Shown in pieces: positions 18,734 to 27,435 of a stretch of DNA of 64,000 bases. Where the stretch lies: assembly GCF_003075095.1 (NCBI RefSeq), contig NZ_QCZF01000005.1, positions 186,001-250,000 of the forward strand, given 5' to 3'. The first letter of the stretch is position 1, and every line of letters begins with the position of its first letter. This stretch comes from Blastococcus litoris (GTDB taxonomy: Bacteria; Actinomycetota; Actinomycetes; Mycobacteriales; Geodermatophilaceae). The position numbers were made by a program, and so were the translations under genes. The notes beneath the pieces are model-generated. The model was given only the letters and a program-made list of their open reading frames with translations, was not told the DNA's origin and ran no database searches.

Positions 18734-20059
18734 GTGGCATACGACGTCATCGTTGTCGGTGGAGGGTTCGCCGGCCTCCGGGCCGCGCGCGATCTCGCAG
18801 CAGCGGGCTCCTCCGTGGTCCTCTTCGAGGGCGGGGATCGCCTCGGCGGCCGTGCCTACACCCGCGCCTCCCAGCTGTTCCCCGAGATCCAGGTCGAGAT
18901 CGGCGGTACGTACCTGGAGCGGCACCACCACCCGCGGTTGGCCGGTGAGCTCGATCGCTACGGGGTGGCCACGGCCCCAGCCCCGGAGGTCAGCGTCTTC
19001 CGCAACCGCCTCGGACCGGGCGACCACGACAGTGCCTTCCCCATCCCGGGGGAGGAGGCCGCAGCCGTCGAGACGGGCCTATACCGGATGCTCCGCGACG
19101 CTCATCGCATCGACATCACTGCAGGGCTGGAGAACCAGGGTCTCGACGATCTCGACATCCCGCTCACCGACTACGTCGACACGCTGGGCCTCGGACCCGT
19201 GGCCAGGCAGCTCGTCCTCTCCTGGAGCTGGAACATGCTGGGACAGCATCCTTCGAAGTCCTCGGCGCTGTGGGCGCTCCAGCAGATCGCCTCCCACGGA
19301 TACAGCGTGCTCGGCGTCGTCCTCTCGCTCGACGAAGTCGTCCCTGCCGGCATGAACCAGCTGGTGGCCGCCATGGCCGCCGATGTCCCGGAGGTCGTCC
19401 TCGGAGCGCGGGTGACCTCCGTCGACCGGCAGGACGACGGGTCCTACGACGTGGTGGTCGAGCGCGGCGGCGAACGAGAGCACCACCGCGCTGCGCACGT
19501 GGTGATCGCGACACCGTTCAACACGTGGCGGAACATCACGCTGGACCCGCCGCTCCCATCGGTCCGCGCTGATGAGGTGGCACGAGGGCATGCGTGCAGG
19601 GGACTCAAGCTGATCGTCCACGTCACGGGCGTGCCCGAGGGGCTGTCGTGCACCGGGGACGGCGTCTTCCCGACCGTGTACGACTACATGGCGACCCCGG
19701 ACGGAGGGCGGTTCCTGGTCGCCTTCACCGACTCCGAGTCATTCGATCCGACCGATCTGGGAGCGGTCGCCGCTGCGATCCACCACTACGTGCCCGAGGC
19801 AGTCGTGCACGGCGTCGAGTACCACGACTGGGCGGCCGATCCGCTGTTCGGCGGCCCTTGGGTTTCCCCGTACGTCGGTCAGTTCAGCCGGATCCACAAG
19901 GGTCTCGGTGAGCCGCACGGCAAGGTGTACTTCATCGGGTCGGACGTCTCGCTGCAGTTCCCCGGCTACATCGAGGGAGCGCTGGAGACCGCTGACGTCG
20001 CCGTGACCCGCGTCCTGGGCATCTCCCCGGAACGGCCTGCTGTCGCGGCCCACGTCTGA
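18734..20059 (+). CDS. 6hlno: 6-hydroxynicotine oxidase-like FAD amine oxidase
   Basis: 441 residues from GTG 18734 (GAAGGAG ribosome site). Flavin amine oxidase fold: FAD motif VVGGGFAGLRAARDL, then GGDRLGGRAYT. Long stretches resemble the Arthrobacter 6-hydroxy-L-nicotine oxidase as I recall it: VEIGGTYLERHHHPRLAGEL, LRDAHRID, LDDLDIPL, WNMLGQ, SILGVVLSLDE-like, FTDSESFDPTD, YHDWAADPLF and FPGYIEGALETA. That enzyme oxidises the pyrrolidine ring of 6-hydroxynicotine, and the product hydrolyses to 6-hydroxypseudooxynicotine. The length is also close (Arthrobacter about 425). Stereospecificity cannot be read. It is followed by the TMADH-like gene, 119 bp downstream. Confidence 0.88.
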   Translation: MAYDVIVVGGGFAGLRAARDLAAAGSSVVLFEGGDRLGGRAYTRASQLFPEIQVEIGGTYLERHHHPRLAGELDRYGVATAPAPEVSVFRNRLGPGDHDSAFPIPGEEAAAVETGLYRMLRDAHRIDITAGLENQGLDDLDIPLTDYVDTLGLGPVARQLVLSWSWNMLGQHPSKSSALWALQQIASHGYSVLGVVLSLDEVVPAGMNQLVAAMAADVPEVVLGARVTSVDRQDDGSYDVVVERGGEREHHRAAHVVIATPFNTWRNITLDPPLPSVRADEVARGHACRGLKLIVHVTGVPEGLSCTGDGVFPTVYDYMATPDGGRFLVAFTDSESFDPTDLGAVAAAIHHYVPEAVVHGVEYHDWAADPLFGGPWVSPYVGQFSRIHKGLGEPHGKVYFIGSDVSLQFPGYIEGALETADVAVTRVLGISPERPAVAAHV

Positions 20060-20178
20060 GCATTCGGGGTCCACGGACGTTCGGCGACGTATCGGCGATG
20101 CGGCACCCCGCGCCCGGCGACTGATCCGACGGCCCACACCACGACCGCGCGCCCACGTGTCGACGAGAGGTCTGCATC

Positions 20179-22287
20179 GTGCCACCTGCTGATCATCACG
20201 AGATCCTCTTCGAGCCGGTCGCCATCGGCCCCAAGACCCTCCGCAACCGCTTCTACAACGTCCCCCACGGCACCGCGTACGGGGTTCTCCGCCCGTCCAC
20301 GTGGGCCGCGTACCGGGCGGTGCGCGCAGAAGGTGGGTGGGCAGCCGTGTCGACGGAGTTCTCCAGTGTGGGCCCGAGCAGTGACGAGTTCCCGTTGCAC
20401 TCGAGCGACATCTGGGACGAGGAGGACGCCCGTCGCCACCGCTTGATGGTGGAAGCCGTCCACGCCCATGGCGCTCTCGCCGGCATCGAACTCCACCACG
20501 GTGGCGCTCACGCGATGCGTCGGATCTCCCGTGAGCCCGCTCTCTCTCCCTCCGGTCTGGCGCCCGAGCTACCCCCACCGGCGGGTCCGCCCGGGACACC
20601 GAAGGTCATGACTCTGGACGACATCGAGCGGATCGAGCAGGCCTTCGTGGACGCCGCGGTGCGCGCACGCGACGTGGGCTACGACATCGTGGACGTGCTC
20701 GCGGGGTACGGCTACCTCTTCGCACAGTTCCTGTCGCCCTTCCACAACCACCGCACGGACAGGTACGGCGGATCGTTGGAGAACCGCGCGAGGTTCTGGC
20801 TGGAGACCCTCGGTCGCGTGCGCGACGCCGTGGGCGCCGACTGCGCGATCGCGACACGCCTTTCGGTCGAGACGCAGGGGCCGTGGGGGCACAGCGTCGA
20901 GGACAGCGTGGAGCTGGTCCGGATGGCCGATCCAGTGGTCGACCTCTGGGACCTCAACGTCGGATCCGTCCTCGACTGGGGGAGCGACATCAGTCCCTCG
21001 CGGGTCATCCCCGAGGGCCGGAACCTGGAGCTCTTCGGGCGGATACGTCTCGCCACGGAGAAGCCTGTGGTGGGTGTGTCGCGGTGGACGAGTCCCGACC
21101 TCATGGCGCAGGCCGTGCGATCCGGAGTCATCGACATCGTCGGATCCGCACGTCAGTCGATCGCGGATCCCTTCTTCCCGCGGAAGGTCCAGGAGGGCCG
21201 CATCGAGGACATCCGCGAGTGCATGGGGATCAACCAGTGCATCAGCAGCCTCGACCGGGGCAACATGACCTGCGCGCAGAATGCCACCGCGGGGGAGGAG
21301 TACCGGCGCGGGTGGCACCCGGAGCGCTTCGAACCCCTCACCCGCCCCGACGTGAGCGTCCTGGTGGTGGGTGCCGGCCCGGCAGGCATGGAGGCGGCGA
21401 TCGGTCTCGCGAAGCGAGGGGCCGAGATGGTGCACCTCGTGGACGCCGCGGAGCACCTCGGCGGGCATCTCCGGTCGGTCCTCGAACTGCCGGGACTTCG
21501 GGAATGGGGACGATTCATCGACCACCGGATGATCCAGATCGAGAAGCTCCCGAACCTGCAGTTCATCCCGTCGACCAGGTTGAGCGCCGAGGACGTCCGC
21601 GACTACGGGGCCTCGCACGTGGTCGTGGCCACGGGCGCTCGCTGGTCGGGCACGGGGCTCACGCCCGGTACGCACGCTCCCCTGGAGGGGGTCGTCGAGG
21701 GGGCGGACCGGGTGTTCACGCCGGAGCAGCTGCTCGTCGAGGGCCGGCGCCCCGCTGGGGGGAGCCACGTCACGGTCTACGACGCCGAGGGCGTCTACAT
21801 GGGCGCCGGCATCGCCCAGCTCCTCGCCGACGAGGGCTACGAGGTCTCCGTCGTCACGCCCCATGCCCAGGTGGCAGCCGAGGGTGACCTGACCCTGGAC
21901 GGGCCGGCCATCCGGGCGTCGCTGCACAGCAGCGGCGTGGCGATGCACCGCGAGATCACGTTGACCGTTGCCGATCAGGGACGGGTCCTCGGGGTGGGCG
22001 AGTTCCAGGAGCCCTTCTCGTTGGAGACGGACGCTCTCGTCCTGGTGACGATGCGGGCACCGCTGGACGATCTGTACCAGGAGCTCGTCAGTGACCGCGA
22101 GACGCTCGCCGCAGTGGGCATCGAAGCCGTCCACCGCATCGGGGACGCGCTGTCGCCGCGCCCGATCGCCGAGTCGATGTTCGAAGGTCACCGACTGGCG
22201 CGCGAGTTCGAGTCGCCCGACCCCGCGGTCGCACTTCCCTACAAGCGCGAGCCGCTGCGGCTGGTCCTGAAGGACCGACCACGGTGA
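20179..22287 (+). CDS. TMADH/OYE-family iron-sulfur flavoenzyme, possibly pseudooxynicotine dehydrogenase-like
   Basis: 702 residues. The N-terminal half is a TIM-barrel FMN domain opening LRNRFYNVPHG, very like trimethylamine dehydrogenase. The C-terminal half has FAD/ADP-binding Rossmann folds (LVVGAGPAGMEAAIGLAKRG). The cluster loop reads CMGINQC with another Cys 11 residues later, before AQNATAGEEYRRGWHPE. TMADH has CxxCxxC here, so the second of four 4Fe-4S ligands is Ile. In Agrobacterium S33 a TMADH-like protein (Pno) deaminates 6-hydroxypseudooxynicotine; placement directly behind the 6-hydroxynicotine oxidase makes that a good guess. Alternatives are dimethylamine-type dehydrogenase or dienoyl reductase activity. 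Confidence 0.75.
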   Translation: MPPADHHEILFEPVAIGPKTLRNRFYNVPHGTAYGVLRPSTWAAYRAVRAEGGWAAVSTEFSSVGPSSDEFPLHSSDIWDEEDARRHRLMVEAVHAHGALAGIELHHGGAHAMRRISREPALSPSGLAPELPPPAGPPGTPKVMTLDDIERIEQAFVDAAVRARDVGYDIVDVLAGYGYLFAQFLSPFHNHRTDRYGGSLENRARFWLETLGRVRDAVGADCAIATRLSVETQGPWGHSVEDSVELVRMADPVVDLWDLNVGSVLDWGSDISPSRVIPEGRNLELFGRIRLATEKPVVGVSRWTSPDLMAQAVRSGVIDIVGSARQSIADPFFPRKVQEGRIEDIRECMGINQCISSLDRGNMTCAQNATAGEEYRRGWHPERFEPLTRPDVSVLVVGAGPAGMEAAIGLAKRGAEMVHLVDAAEHLGGHLRSVLELPGLREWGRFIDHRMIQIEKLPNLQFIPSTRLSAEDVRDYGASHVVVATGARWSGTGLTPGTHAPLEGVVEGADRVFTPEQLLVEGRRPAGGSHVTVYDAEGVYMGAGIAQLLADEGYEVSVVTPHAQVAAEGDLTLDGPAIRASLHSSGVAMHREITLTVADQGRVLGVGEFQEPFSLETDALVLVTMRAPLDDLYQELVSDRETLAAVGIEAVHRIGDALSPRPIAESMFEGHRLAREFESPDPAVALPYKREPLRLVLKDRPR

Positions 22288-23159
22288 GTCGGATCCTGGT
22301 CACCGGCGCCGGCGGCACGACGGGCCGCCACGTGGTGGCCGCACTCATGTCGCGGGGCGCCACCGTCCGCGCAGCCTCGCGCAACCCCGCACGGCTCCTC
22401 CTCGAGGGGGTGGAAACCGCCCGATTCGACTGGCATGACGAGTCGACCTGGGTTCCTGCGCTCGACGGAGTGGACGGCGTGTACCTCGTGAAGCCGCACT
22501 CGGGCGATGTCGTCGAGGTCGTCGCCGATTTCCTGATCGCCATGGAGGTCGCCGGCGCGCGCCGGCTCGTGCTTCTCTCCGAGTGCGCCGCCGACACGCG
22601 GTCCGAGGACATCAGCGAACGTCGCGTCGAGCGGGCGGTGGAGGCCAGCGGCCTGGAGTGGACGATCCTGCGTCCGAACTGGTTCATGCAGGACATCGTC
22701 GACGAGGACTTCTTCGGGCCCATGATCCGGAACGACCGGATCATCGTGATGACGACGGGTGGGTCGGCCATCGCGTGGATCGACGCCCGCGACATCGCCG
22801 CGGCCGCAGCGGAGGCGCTCGTGACCGGTGGGTGGGCGGGCACTGCGCTCGAGCTCACCGGCCCCGAGGGACTGACGCTGGCCCAGGTCGCCGAGCGCAT
22901 CGCCGCAGCCGCCGGCGGCTGCGTCCAGGCCATCGAGGAGAGCCTCCCCGAGGCCGAGAAGCGCATGCGCACCGATGGGCTCGACGAGGCGTCCGTCGCC
23001 TACATGACACGGATCGCCGAGAGCATCGTCGCGGGGCACACCGCCACCGTGACGGCCGAGGTCGAGCGGGTGACCGGTGGCCGGCCACGCCACATCGACG
23101 CCTTCCTGGCGGAGCACGCAGCAGAGCTGTGGCCGTCCGGCGACGTGAGGAATGAGTGA
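22284..23159 (+). CDS. NmrA-like NAD(P)-binding protein (atypical SDR)
   Basis: 291 residues from a GTG overlapping the previous stop (GTGA). Rossmann motif ILVTGAGGTTGRHVVAAL at the N-terminus, then LVLLSECAAD and the ILRPNWFMQDI block typical of NmrA/azoreductase-like atypical SDRs. Proteins of this group are NAD(P)H-dependent reductases or redox sensors. It is translationally coupled to the TMADH-like gene and overlaps the start of the PucR regulator, so it belongs to the same operon. Function in the pathway unknown; reduction of a quinoid or imine intermediate is possible. Confidence 0.8.
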   Translation: MSRILVTGAGGTTGRHVVAALMSRGATVRAASRNPARLLLEGVETARFDWHDESTWVPALDGVDGVYLVKPHSGDVVEVVADFLIAMEVAGARRLVLLSECAADTRSEDISERRVERAVEASGLEWTILRPNWFMQDIVDEDFFGPMIRNDRIIVMTTGGSAIAWIDARDIAAAAAEALVTGGWAGTALELTGPEGLTLAQVAERIAAAAGGCVQAIEESLPEAEKRMRTDGLDEASVAYMTRIAESIVAGHTATVTAEVERVTGGRPRHIDAFLAEHAAELWPSGDVRNE

Positions 23160-24411
23160 GCGAGACACTCGTAGGCTTCAGCGCGTGACACTCGAGGACG
23201 ACCTGCGCATCCTGGCTGACGGGGTCCGGGAACGACTACCCGCGCTCGCCACGAAGATCGCGCGGCGATTGCGGGAGGAGATCCCGGAGTTCTACCTGCG
23301 CGACGATCCCGTCCTCAGGGCCGCGGAGAGCGAGACGATTACGACCTCGGTCCGGGACATCCTCGACGGCATGACGGAGGAGCGACCTCCGCCCGAGCAG
23401 GCGTCCGACACGCGCCTCCGGGAGGCTCGCCTCGCGGCCCAGGCCGACGTCGACCTCCATGCCCTCCTGCGCACGTCCCGGGTCGGCCAGGCCCTGACCT
23501 GGGACTGCATCCTGGAGGTCGCGGACGAACTGATCCCCGACTCCGCACGGCGGCTACCCGTCCTGCGGCATGTGAGCCAGTACCACTTCGCCTGGAACGA
23601 CCGGGTCACGGCTTCGATCATCGAGGCCTACCAGCGGGAGTACCACGCGTTCTACATGCAAGGGCGTGACCGCAAGCGCCGTGCTCTGGTCCGGGATCTC
23701 CTCGCCGGCATCCCCGTCGACGAGGCCGCTCTCGGATACGCCATGCGTGGCCGGCACCTGGGTGTGATCGCCTGGGGCGCGGAACCGGAAGCGACCATCA
23801 AGAAGGCCGCCACCGCGCTCGGCTGGCAGTCACTGAGCGTCTCCGGAGCGGCCGGCACGGTCGTCGGGTGGCTGGGTCGGCCGAGCACTAGGACGACCGA
23901 CGACAGCGACCTCAGCGCGGTCGAGGTGCCGCGGGAGACGTACCTAGCAGTCGGCCAGTACGCGAACGACGTCGAGGGGATGCAGCGGACCTACCGTCAG
24001 GCCTGGCAGGCCTACCGGGTCGCACGGATCCACCCGCAGCCGCTGACCCGTTACAGCACGATCGCCTTGGAGGCTCTGGTGCTGCGGGATCTACCAGCGG
24101 TCCGTGACTTCATCGTCGAACAACTGGGGCCGCTGTACGGCAAGGACGAGCGCGCCAAGGTCCTCCGGGAAACCCTGCGCGCCTACTTCGCCAGCGGGCA
24201 GAACGCCGCAGCGACGGCCTCGGTGATCGGCGTGCACGAACGTACGGTGGCCTATCGCCTCCGGTCCGCGGAGAAGGTGCTGGAGCGGTCGATCGCCACC
24301 GCGAGGGACGAACTCTCGATCGCACTGCGCATGTACGTCCTGCTGCAGGAGGACGAGCGGACGGACCTGGCAACACTGGAGGACCAGGTCCTCGGTCCTG
24401 CTCCGCTGTGA
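23152..24411 (+). CDS. PucR-family transcriptional regulator
   Basis: 419 residues. No N-terminal PucR sensor signature, but a helical N-terminal region (about 1-160), a middle GGDEF-like segment (about 160-290) and the C-terminal helix-turn-helix YFASGQNAAATASVIGVHER (about 345-395). It is paralogous to the truncated regulator at the window start. The start overlaps the SDR gene by 8 bp; an alternative GTG lies a few codons downstream. The exact copy of the recurrent 16-bp element begins 6 bases after its stop, in front of the next hydroxylase operon. This makes the protein the leading candidate for the factor binding that element, an inference from position only. Confidence 0.85.
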   Translation: MSERDTRRLQRVTLEDDLRILADGVRERLPALATKIARRLREEIPEFYLRDDPVLRAAESETITTSVRDILDGMTEERPPPEQASDTRLREARLAAQADVDLHALLRTSRVGQALTWDCILEVADELIPDSARRLPVLRHVSQYHFAWNDRVTASIIEAYQREYHAFYMQGRDRKRRALVRDLLAGIPVDEAALGYAMRGRHLGVIAWGAEPEATIKKAATALGWQSLSVSGAAGTVVGWLGRPSTRTTDDSDLSAVEVPRETYLAVGQYANDVEGMQRTYRQAWQAYRVARIHPQPLTRYSTIALEALVLRDLPAVRDFIVEQLGPLYGKDERAKVLRETLRAYFASGQNAAATASVIGVHERTVAYRLRSAEKVLERSIATARDELSIALRMYVLLQEDERTDLATLEDQVLGPAPL

Positions 24412-24416
24412 TTCCT

Positions 24417-24432
24417 CTGCGGAATCCGGGCA
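24417..24432 (+). promoter_or_regulatory. Putative regulon operator, copy 3
   Basis: CTGCGGAATCCGGGCA, identical to copies 1 and 2 except at the variable base. It lies 175 bp upstream of the FAD subunit gene. A further half-site, ATTCCGCA, follows at 24500-24507. Confidence 0.65.
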
Positions 24433-24560
24433 GCCGATGCTCGCCAATTGTGAGAGAGCGCAGAGACATCGGCGGGTTGGTCCGGGCAGTGTGGAAGCCA
24501 TTCCGCACACGGCATCCCATCGAGGTGCCGTCGCTGCGGGCTGGTGAGGAGGAGGCCGCC

Positions 24561-24599
24561 ATGTCCGAGAGTGCGTGCGCCATGGAACGGGACCAGTGA
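24561..24599 (+). CDS. Possible 12-codon leader peptide upstream of the FAD subunit
   Basis: ATG at 24561 encodes MSESACAMERDQ and stops at 24597-24599, 7 bases before the GTG of the hydroxylase FAD subunit. It has one of the strongest ribosome sites in the window (GAGGAGGAGG, 24546-24555, 5-base spacer), while the following GTG has almost none. This layout suggests translational coupling or a small upstream ORF. It may be chance; no family. Confidence 0.35.
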   Translation: MSESACAMERDQ

Positions 24600-24606
24600 C
24601 GCGGTC

Positions 24607-25497
24607 GTGAAGCCCCCGTTGTTCGATTACGAGGCGCCGTCCACGGTGGAGGACGCAGCCCGGCTGCTCGCGGAGGGTGGCGAGGACGCGAAGCTCCTGG
24701 CAGGCGGTCAGAGCCTGATCCCTCTGCTCAACCTCCGGTTCGCGGCGCCGTCCCTGCTGATCGACCTGAACGGTGTCGACGGACTCGGACAGATCCGGGC
24801 CGAGGACGGGCAGCTGAGGCTGGGTGCGCTGGTGCGGCACAGCACGGTGGCCGGCGACCCGCTCGTGGCAGACCGGCATCCGCTGCTGAGCGAAGCGATG
24901 GGCTACGTCGCCCACCCCCAGATCCGCAACCGGGGAACGATCGGCGGCACGACCGCGCACGCGGACCCCGCTGCAGAGGTCCCGGTGGTGCTGCTGATGA
25001 GTGACGCGCGGGTCGTCGCCCGCTCCACGCGTGGACGACGGGAGATCGGGGTCGACGACCTCTTCGTCTCGATCTTCACGACCAGCCTCGAGCCGGACGA
25101 GATCATCAGCGAGGTGATCATCCCGGATCGTGCGGTGGAACCCGGCACGGCCGTCGGTTCCTCTTTCCAGGAGTTCGCCCGCCGGCACGGCGACTACGCA
25201 ATCGGCGGGGCCGCTGCGATCGTCCACCTCGGCCCCGACGGCGTGTGCCGTTCGGCACGGGTCGGCCTGCTCGGGGCCGGGATGCGACCGGAGGAGTCGC
25301 GCGCTGCAGCGGCAGTGCTCGAGAGCGGCACCTTCTCGGAAAGGGCCGCGCGGGAGGCGGCAGCAGTGGCAACGACGGACATCAGCCCCCTGGGCAACGT
25401 GCACGGCGACCCGGACTACCGGCGCGAGGTCATCCGGGAGATGACCTTCCGCGCCGTCATGACGGCAGCCGACAAGGCGAAGGCGAGGATCGCGTGA
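24607..25497 (+). CDS. Molybdenum hydroxylase FAD subunit (CoxM type), set A
   Basis: 296 residues from GTG 24607 (VKPPLFDYEAPST, the usual CoxM beginning). FAD-binding motifs are LAGGQSLIPLLNLR and RNRGTIGGTTAHADP. The subunit passes electrons from the 2Fe-2S subunit to an acceptor. A GTGA overlap joins it to the small subunit, but no large subunit follows; the likely partner is encoded at 15901-18333. The start itself has a poor ribosome site and follows a 12-codon ORF with a very good one. This is nicotine 6-hydroxylase or ketone dehydrogenase by context. Confidence 0.88.
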   Translation: MKPPLFDYEAPSTVEDAARLLAEGGEDAKLLAGGQSLIPLLNLRFAAPSLLIDLNGVDGLGQIRAEDGQLRLGALVRHSTVAGDPLVADRHPLLSEAMGYVAHPQIRNRGTIGGTTAHADPAAEVPVVLLMSDARVVARSTRGRREIGVDDLFVSIFTTSLEPDEIISEVIIPDRAVEPGTAVGSSFQEFARRHGDYAIGGAAAIVHLGPDGVCRSARVGLLGAGMRPEESRAAAAVLESGTFSERAAREAAAVATTDISPLGNVHGDPDYRREVIREMTFRAVMTAADKAKARIA

Positions 25498-25985
25498 AGC
25501 GGGAGATCGAGCTCGAGGTCAACGGCGACCGCTACCAGCGTGCGGTCGAACCGCGGATGTTGTTGTCGGACTTCATCCGACACGAGCTGCGGCTGACCGG
25601 CACGCACGTGGGCTGCGAGCACGGTGTCTGCGGCGCATGCACGGTGCTGTTCGACGGTGAACCGGTGCGCTCCTGCGTGATGCTCGCGGTCCAGGCCGAT
25701 GGGCACAGCGTGCGGACGGTCGAGAGCCTCGCCCAGGGCGGTCAGCTCAACAGGCTGCAGCGTGCGTTCAACGAGTGTCACGGACTGCAGTGCGGGTTCT
25801 GCACCCCAGGTTTCCTGATGACGTTGCAGCCCGTCGTGGACGAGGGGAAGCAGCTCTCCGACGACGAGATCCGCGACGCGATCTCCGGGAACATCTGCCG
25901 GTGCACGGGCTATCAGCAGATCGTGGAGGCCGTCAGCCAGGCTCTCGCCGAACCGCAGGAGGACGAGCGGGCCGGCACGGCCTGA
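25494..25985 (+). CDS. Molybdenum hydroxylase 2Fe-2S subunit (CoxS type), set A
   Basis: 163 residues with all eight cluster ligands: C41, C46, C49, C61 in the plant-type ferredoxin half and C100, C103, C135, C137 in the helical half. It relays electrons from the molybdenum centre to FAD. Start GTG overlaps the FAD subunit stop. A hairpin at 26012-26050 ends the transcript, so this two-gene operon lacks a large subunit of its own. Confidence 0.92.
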   Translation: MKREIELEVNGDRYQRAVEPRMLLSDFIRHELRLTGTHVGCEHGVCGACTVLFDGEPVRSCVMLAVQADGHSVRTVESLAQGGQLNRLQRAFNECHGLQCGFCTPGFLMTLQPVVDEGKQLSDDEIRDAISGNICRCTGYQQIVEAVSQALAEPQEDERAGTA

Positions 25986-26011
25986 CCAGGAGCCATCGTC
26001 TGATCCCCACG

Positions 26012-26050
26012 GCGGGGTCGGTCTCCGGGACGTCCGGGGACCGGCCCCGC
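26012..26050. terminator. Terminator hairpin after the set A small subunit
   Basis: Arms GCGGGGTCGGTC / GACCGGCCCCGC pair with one wobble around a 15-base loop, followed by TTCGTCATTT, a fair T-rich tail. Confidence 0.75.
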
Positions 26051-26200
26051 TTCGTCATTTCCGCGACGACGTGACTTTCGCGATTCGGACAAGCGCGGCC
26101 GGAGTTGTGTGGCGGATGCAATAGAAGGCAGCGGCAGGCCCTCGCAGACTTCGTCCACCGCCAAGTGATGGCGGCGTAGCGAATCCCCGAGGAGTGCAGC

Positions 26201-26497
26201 ATGATCCGGCACGTTTTCATGTGGCAGGTCGCCGAAGGCAACGACCCCGATGAGGTCATCGACCTGCTGAACACGCTCAAGGGCATGAGCAGCATCCGCA
26301 GCTGGGAGCTCGGCAAGCACACCGGCGACCCCGGCGACAACGGCACGCCGTGGGACGGCGTCCTCATCAACGACTTCGACGACTGGAACGGCCTGGAGGA
26401 GTACTCGGTCGACCCCTTCCACGCCGAGGTGGTCGGGAAGCTGCTGCCCAAGCTCGCGGCTCGCGCGGTCGTCGACTTCGAGAAGGTCACCCCGTGA
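26201..26497 (+). CDS. Dabb (stress-responsive A/B barrel) domain protein
   Basis: 98 residues starting MIRHVFMWQV, the Dabb signature, with a later SWELGKHTGD block. These small dimeric alpha/beta barrels include ligand-binding proteins and some cyclases/decarboxylases of aromatic and polyketide compounds. It is translationally coupled (GTGA) to the cyclase-family hydrolase and then to the dihydroxypyridine monooxygenase, so a role on the trihydroxypyridine product or its ring-opened form is a reasonable inference. No catalytic residues can be named. Confidence 0.8.
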   Translation: MIRHVFMWQVAEGNDPDEVIDLLNTLKGMSSIRSWELGKHTGDPGDNGTPWDGVLINDFDDWNGLEEYSVDPFHAEVVGKLLPKLAARAVVDFEKVTP

Positions 26498-27435
26498 CGG
26501 CGACGCAGCCTCGCGCGGACATCCAGGTCGCGACGAGCCCGTGGGGTCCCGACGACCAGCTCGGTGCCCTGAACTACCTGGACCCGGTCCGCTCGGCGGA
26601 GGTGCTCGCGCGCGCGGACGGGCGCCGTGTCTACGACCTCAGCATCGACTACTTCGTCGGCATGCCGAGCTTCCAGGCCGCGGGTGACCCGGCCTACCAG
26701 CTGTTCATGAGCCACACCCCGCAGGGAACTGTCGTCGACAACCTGAACGGTGTCGGGGCCGAGGTGAACCGGCACGTCTGCTACTCGGGCGACGTCGTGT
26801 TCATGTACACCCACACGGGCACGCACATCGACGCCCTCAACCACTTCGGTGTCGACGGAGCCATCTACAACAACTTCAAGGTCGACGAGCACCTCGGCAG
26901 CCGCCACTGGACCCGTGGCGGCGCGGAGCAGATCCCGCCGATCGTCACCCGAGGCGTGCTGTTCGACGTCGCCGGTCTCAAGGGCGTCGAGTGCCTGGAG
27001 CCGTCGTACGCGATCACGGTCGAGGACCTCCAGGCATGCCTCGAGCAGGCCGGCACCGAACTGCAGGCCGGCGACGTCGCACTCATCCGCACCGGGCGCA
27101 TGGCGTTCTGGCCGGACGGCAGCAAGGTGCTGGGCAATCCGCCCGGAGTGGGGCTCGACGCGGCCCGCTGGCTGACGCAGCAGAAGATCGCCGCCGTCGC
27201 CGCTGACCAGGAATGCGTCGAAGTCGGACCGTCCGAGCAGGAGGACAACTGGCTGCCCGGCCATTGCCACTTCCTCGCCGAGGCGGGTGTCCCGATGATC
27301 GAGCTTATCGATCTCGAGGCCCTGGCGCGGGACGGTGTCCGGGAGTGCGCCTTCATCGCCGCACCCATCCGCCTCCGCGGTGCCAGCGGTGCGCCGTTGC
27401 GGCCGCTGGCGATGCCACTCGTCGACCCGGCATGA
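26494..27435 (+). CDS. Cyclase-family (kynurenine formamidase-like) metal-dependent hydrolase
   Basis: 313 residues from GTG 26494. The metal-binding motif is HTGTHIDALNHF, typical of the cyclase/KynB superfamily, with GDVALIRTGRM and a C-terminal catalytic-region H (GHCHFLAEAGVPMIELIDL-type, within NWLPGHCHFLAE). Members hydrolyse amides and C-C bonds in aromatic ring breakdown. Between a Dabb protein and the 2,6-dihydroxypyridine monooxygenase, it probably acts on the ring-opened product of trihydroxypyridine on the way to 2-ketoglutaramate; that step is inference. Overlaps both neighbours by 4 bp. Confidence 0.82.
   Translation: MTATQPRADIQVATSPWGPDDQLGALNYLDPVRSAEVLARADGRRVYDLSIDYFVGMPSFQAAGDPAYQLFMSHTPQGTVVDNLNGVGAEVNRHVCYSGDVVFMYTHTGTHIDALNHFGVDGAIYNNFKVDEHLGSRHWTRGGAEQIPPIVTRGVLFDVAGLKGVECLEPSYAITVEDLQACLEQAGTELQAGDVALIRTGRMAFWPDGSKVLGNPPGVGLDAARWLTQQKIAAVAADQECVEVGPSEQEDNWLPGHCHFLAEAGVPMIELIDLEALARDGVRECAFIAAPIRLRGASGAPLRPLAMPLVDPA

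Noticed and set aside
16205-19027. A 940-codon open frame on the minus strand in another frame of the hydroxylase large subunit
   Set aside because: It has an Arg- and Gly-dominated composition typical of a shifted GC-rich frame. The true frame shows all molybdopterin and catalytic motifs.
26070-26088. TTCGCGATTCGGACAAG as a further operator copy before the Dabb operon
   Set aside because: Only the GATTC centre agrees with the element; the CGGA/TCCG palindrome is broken.
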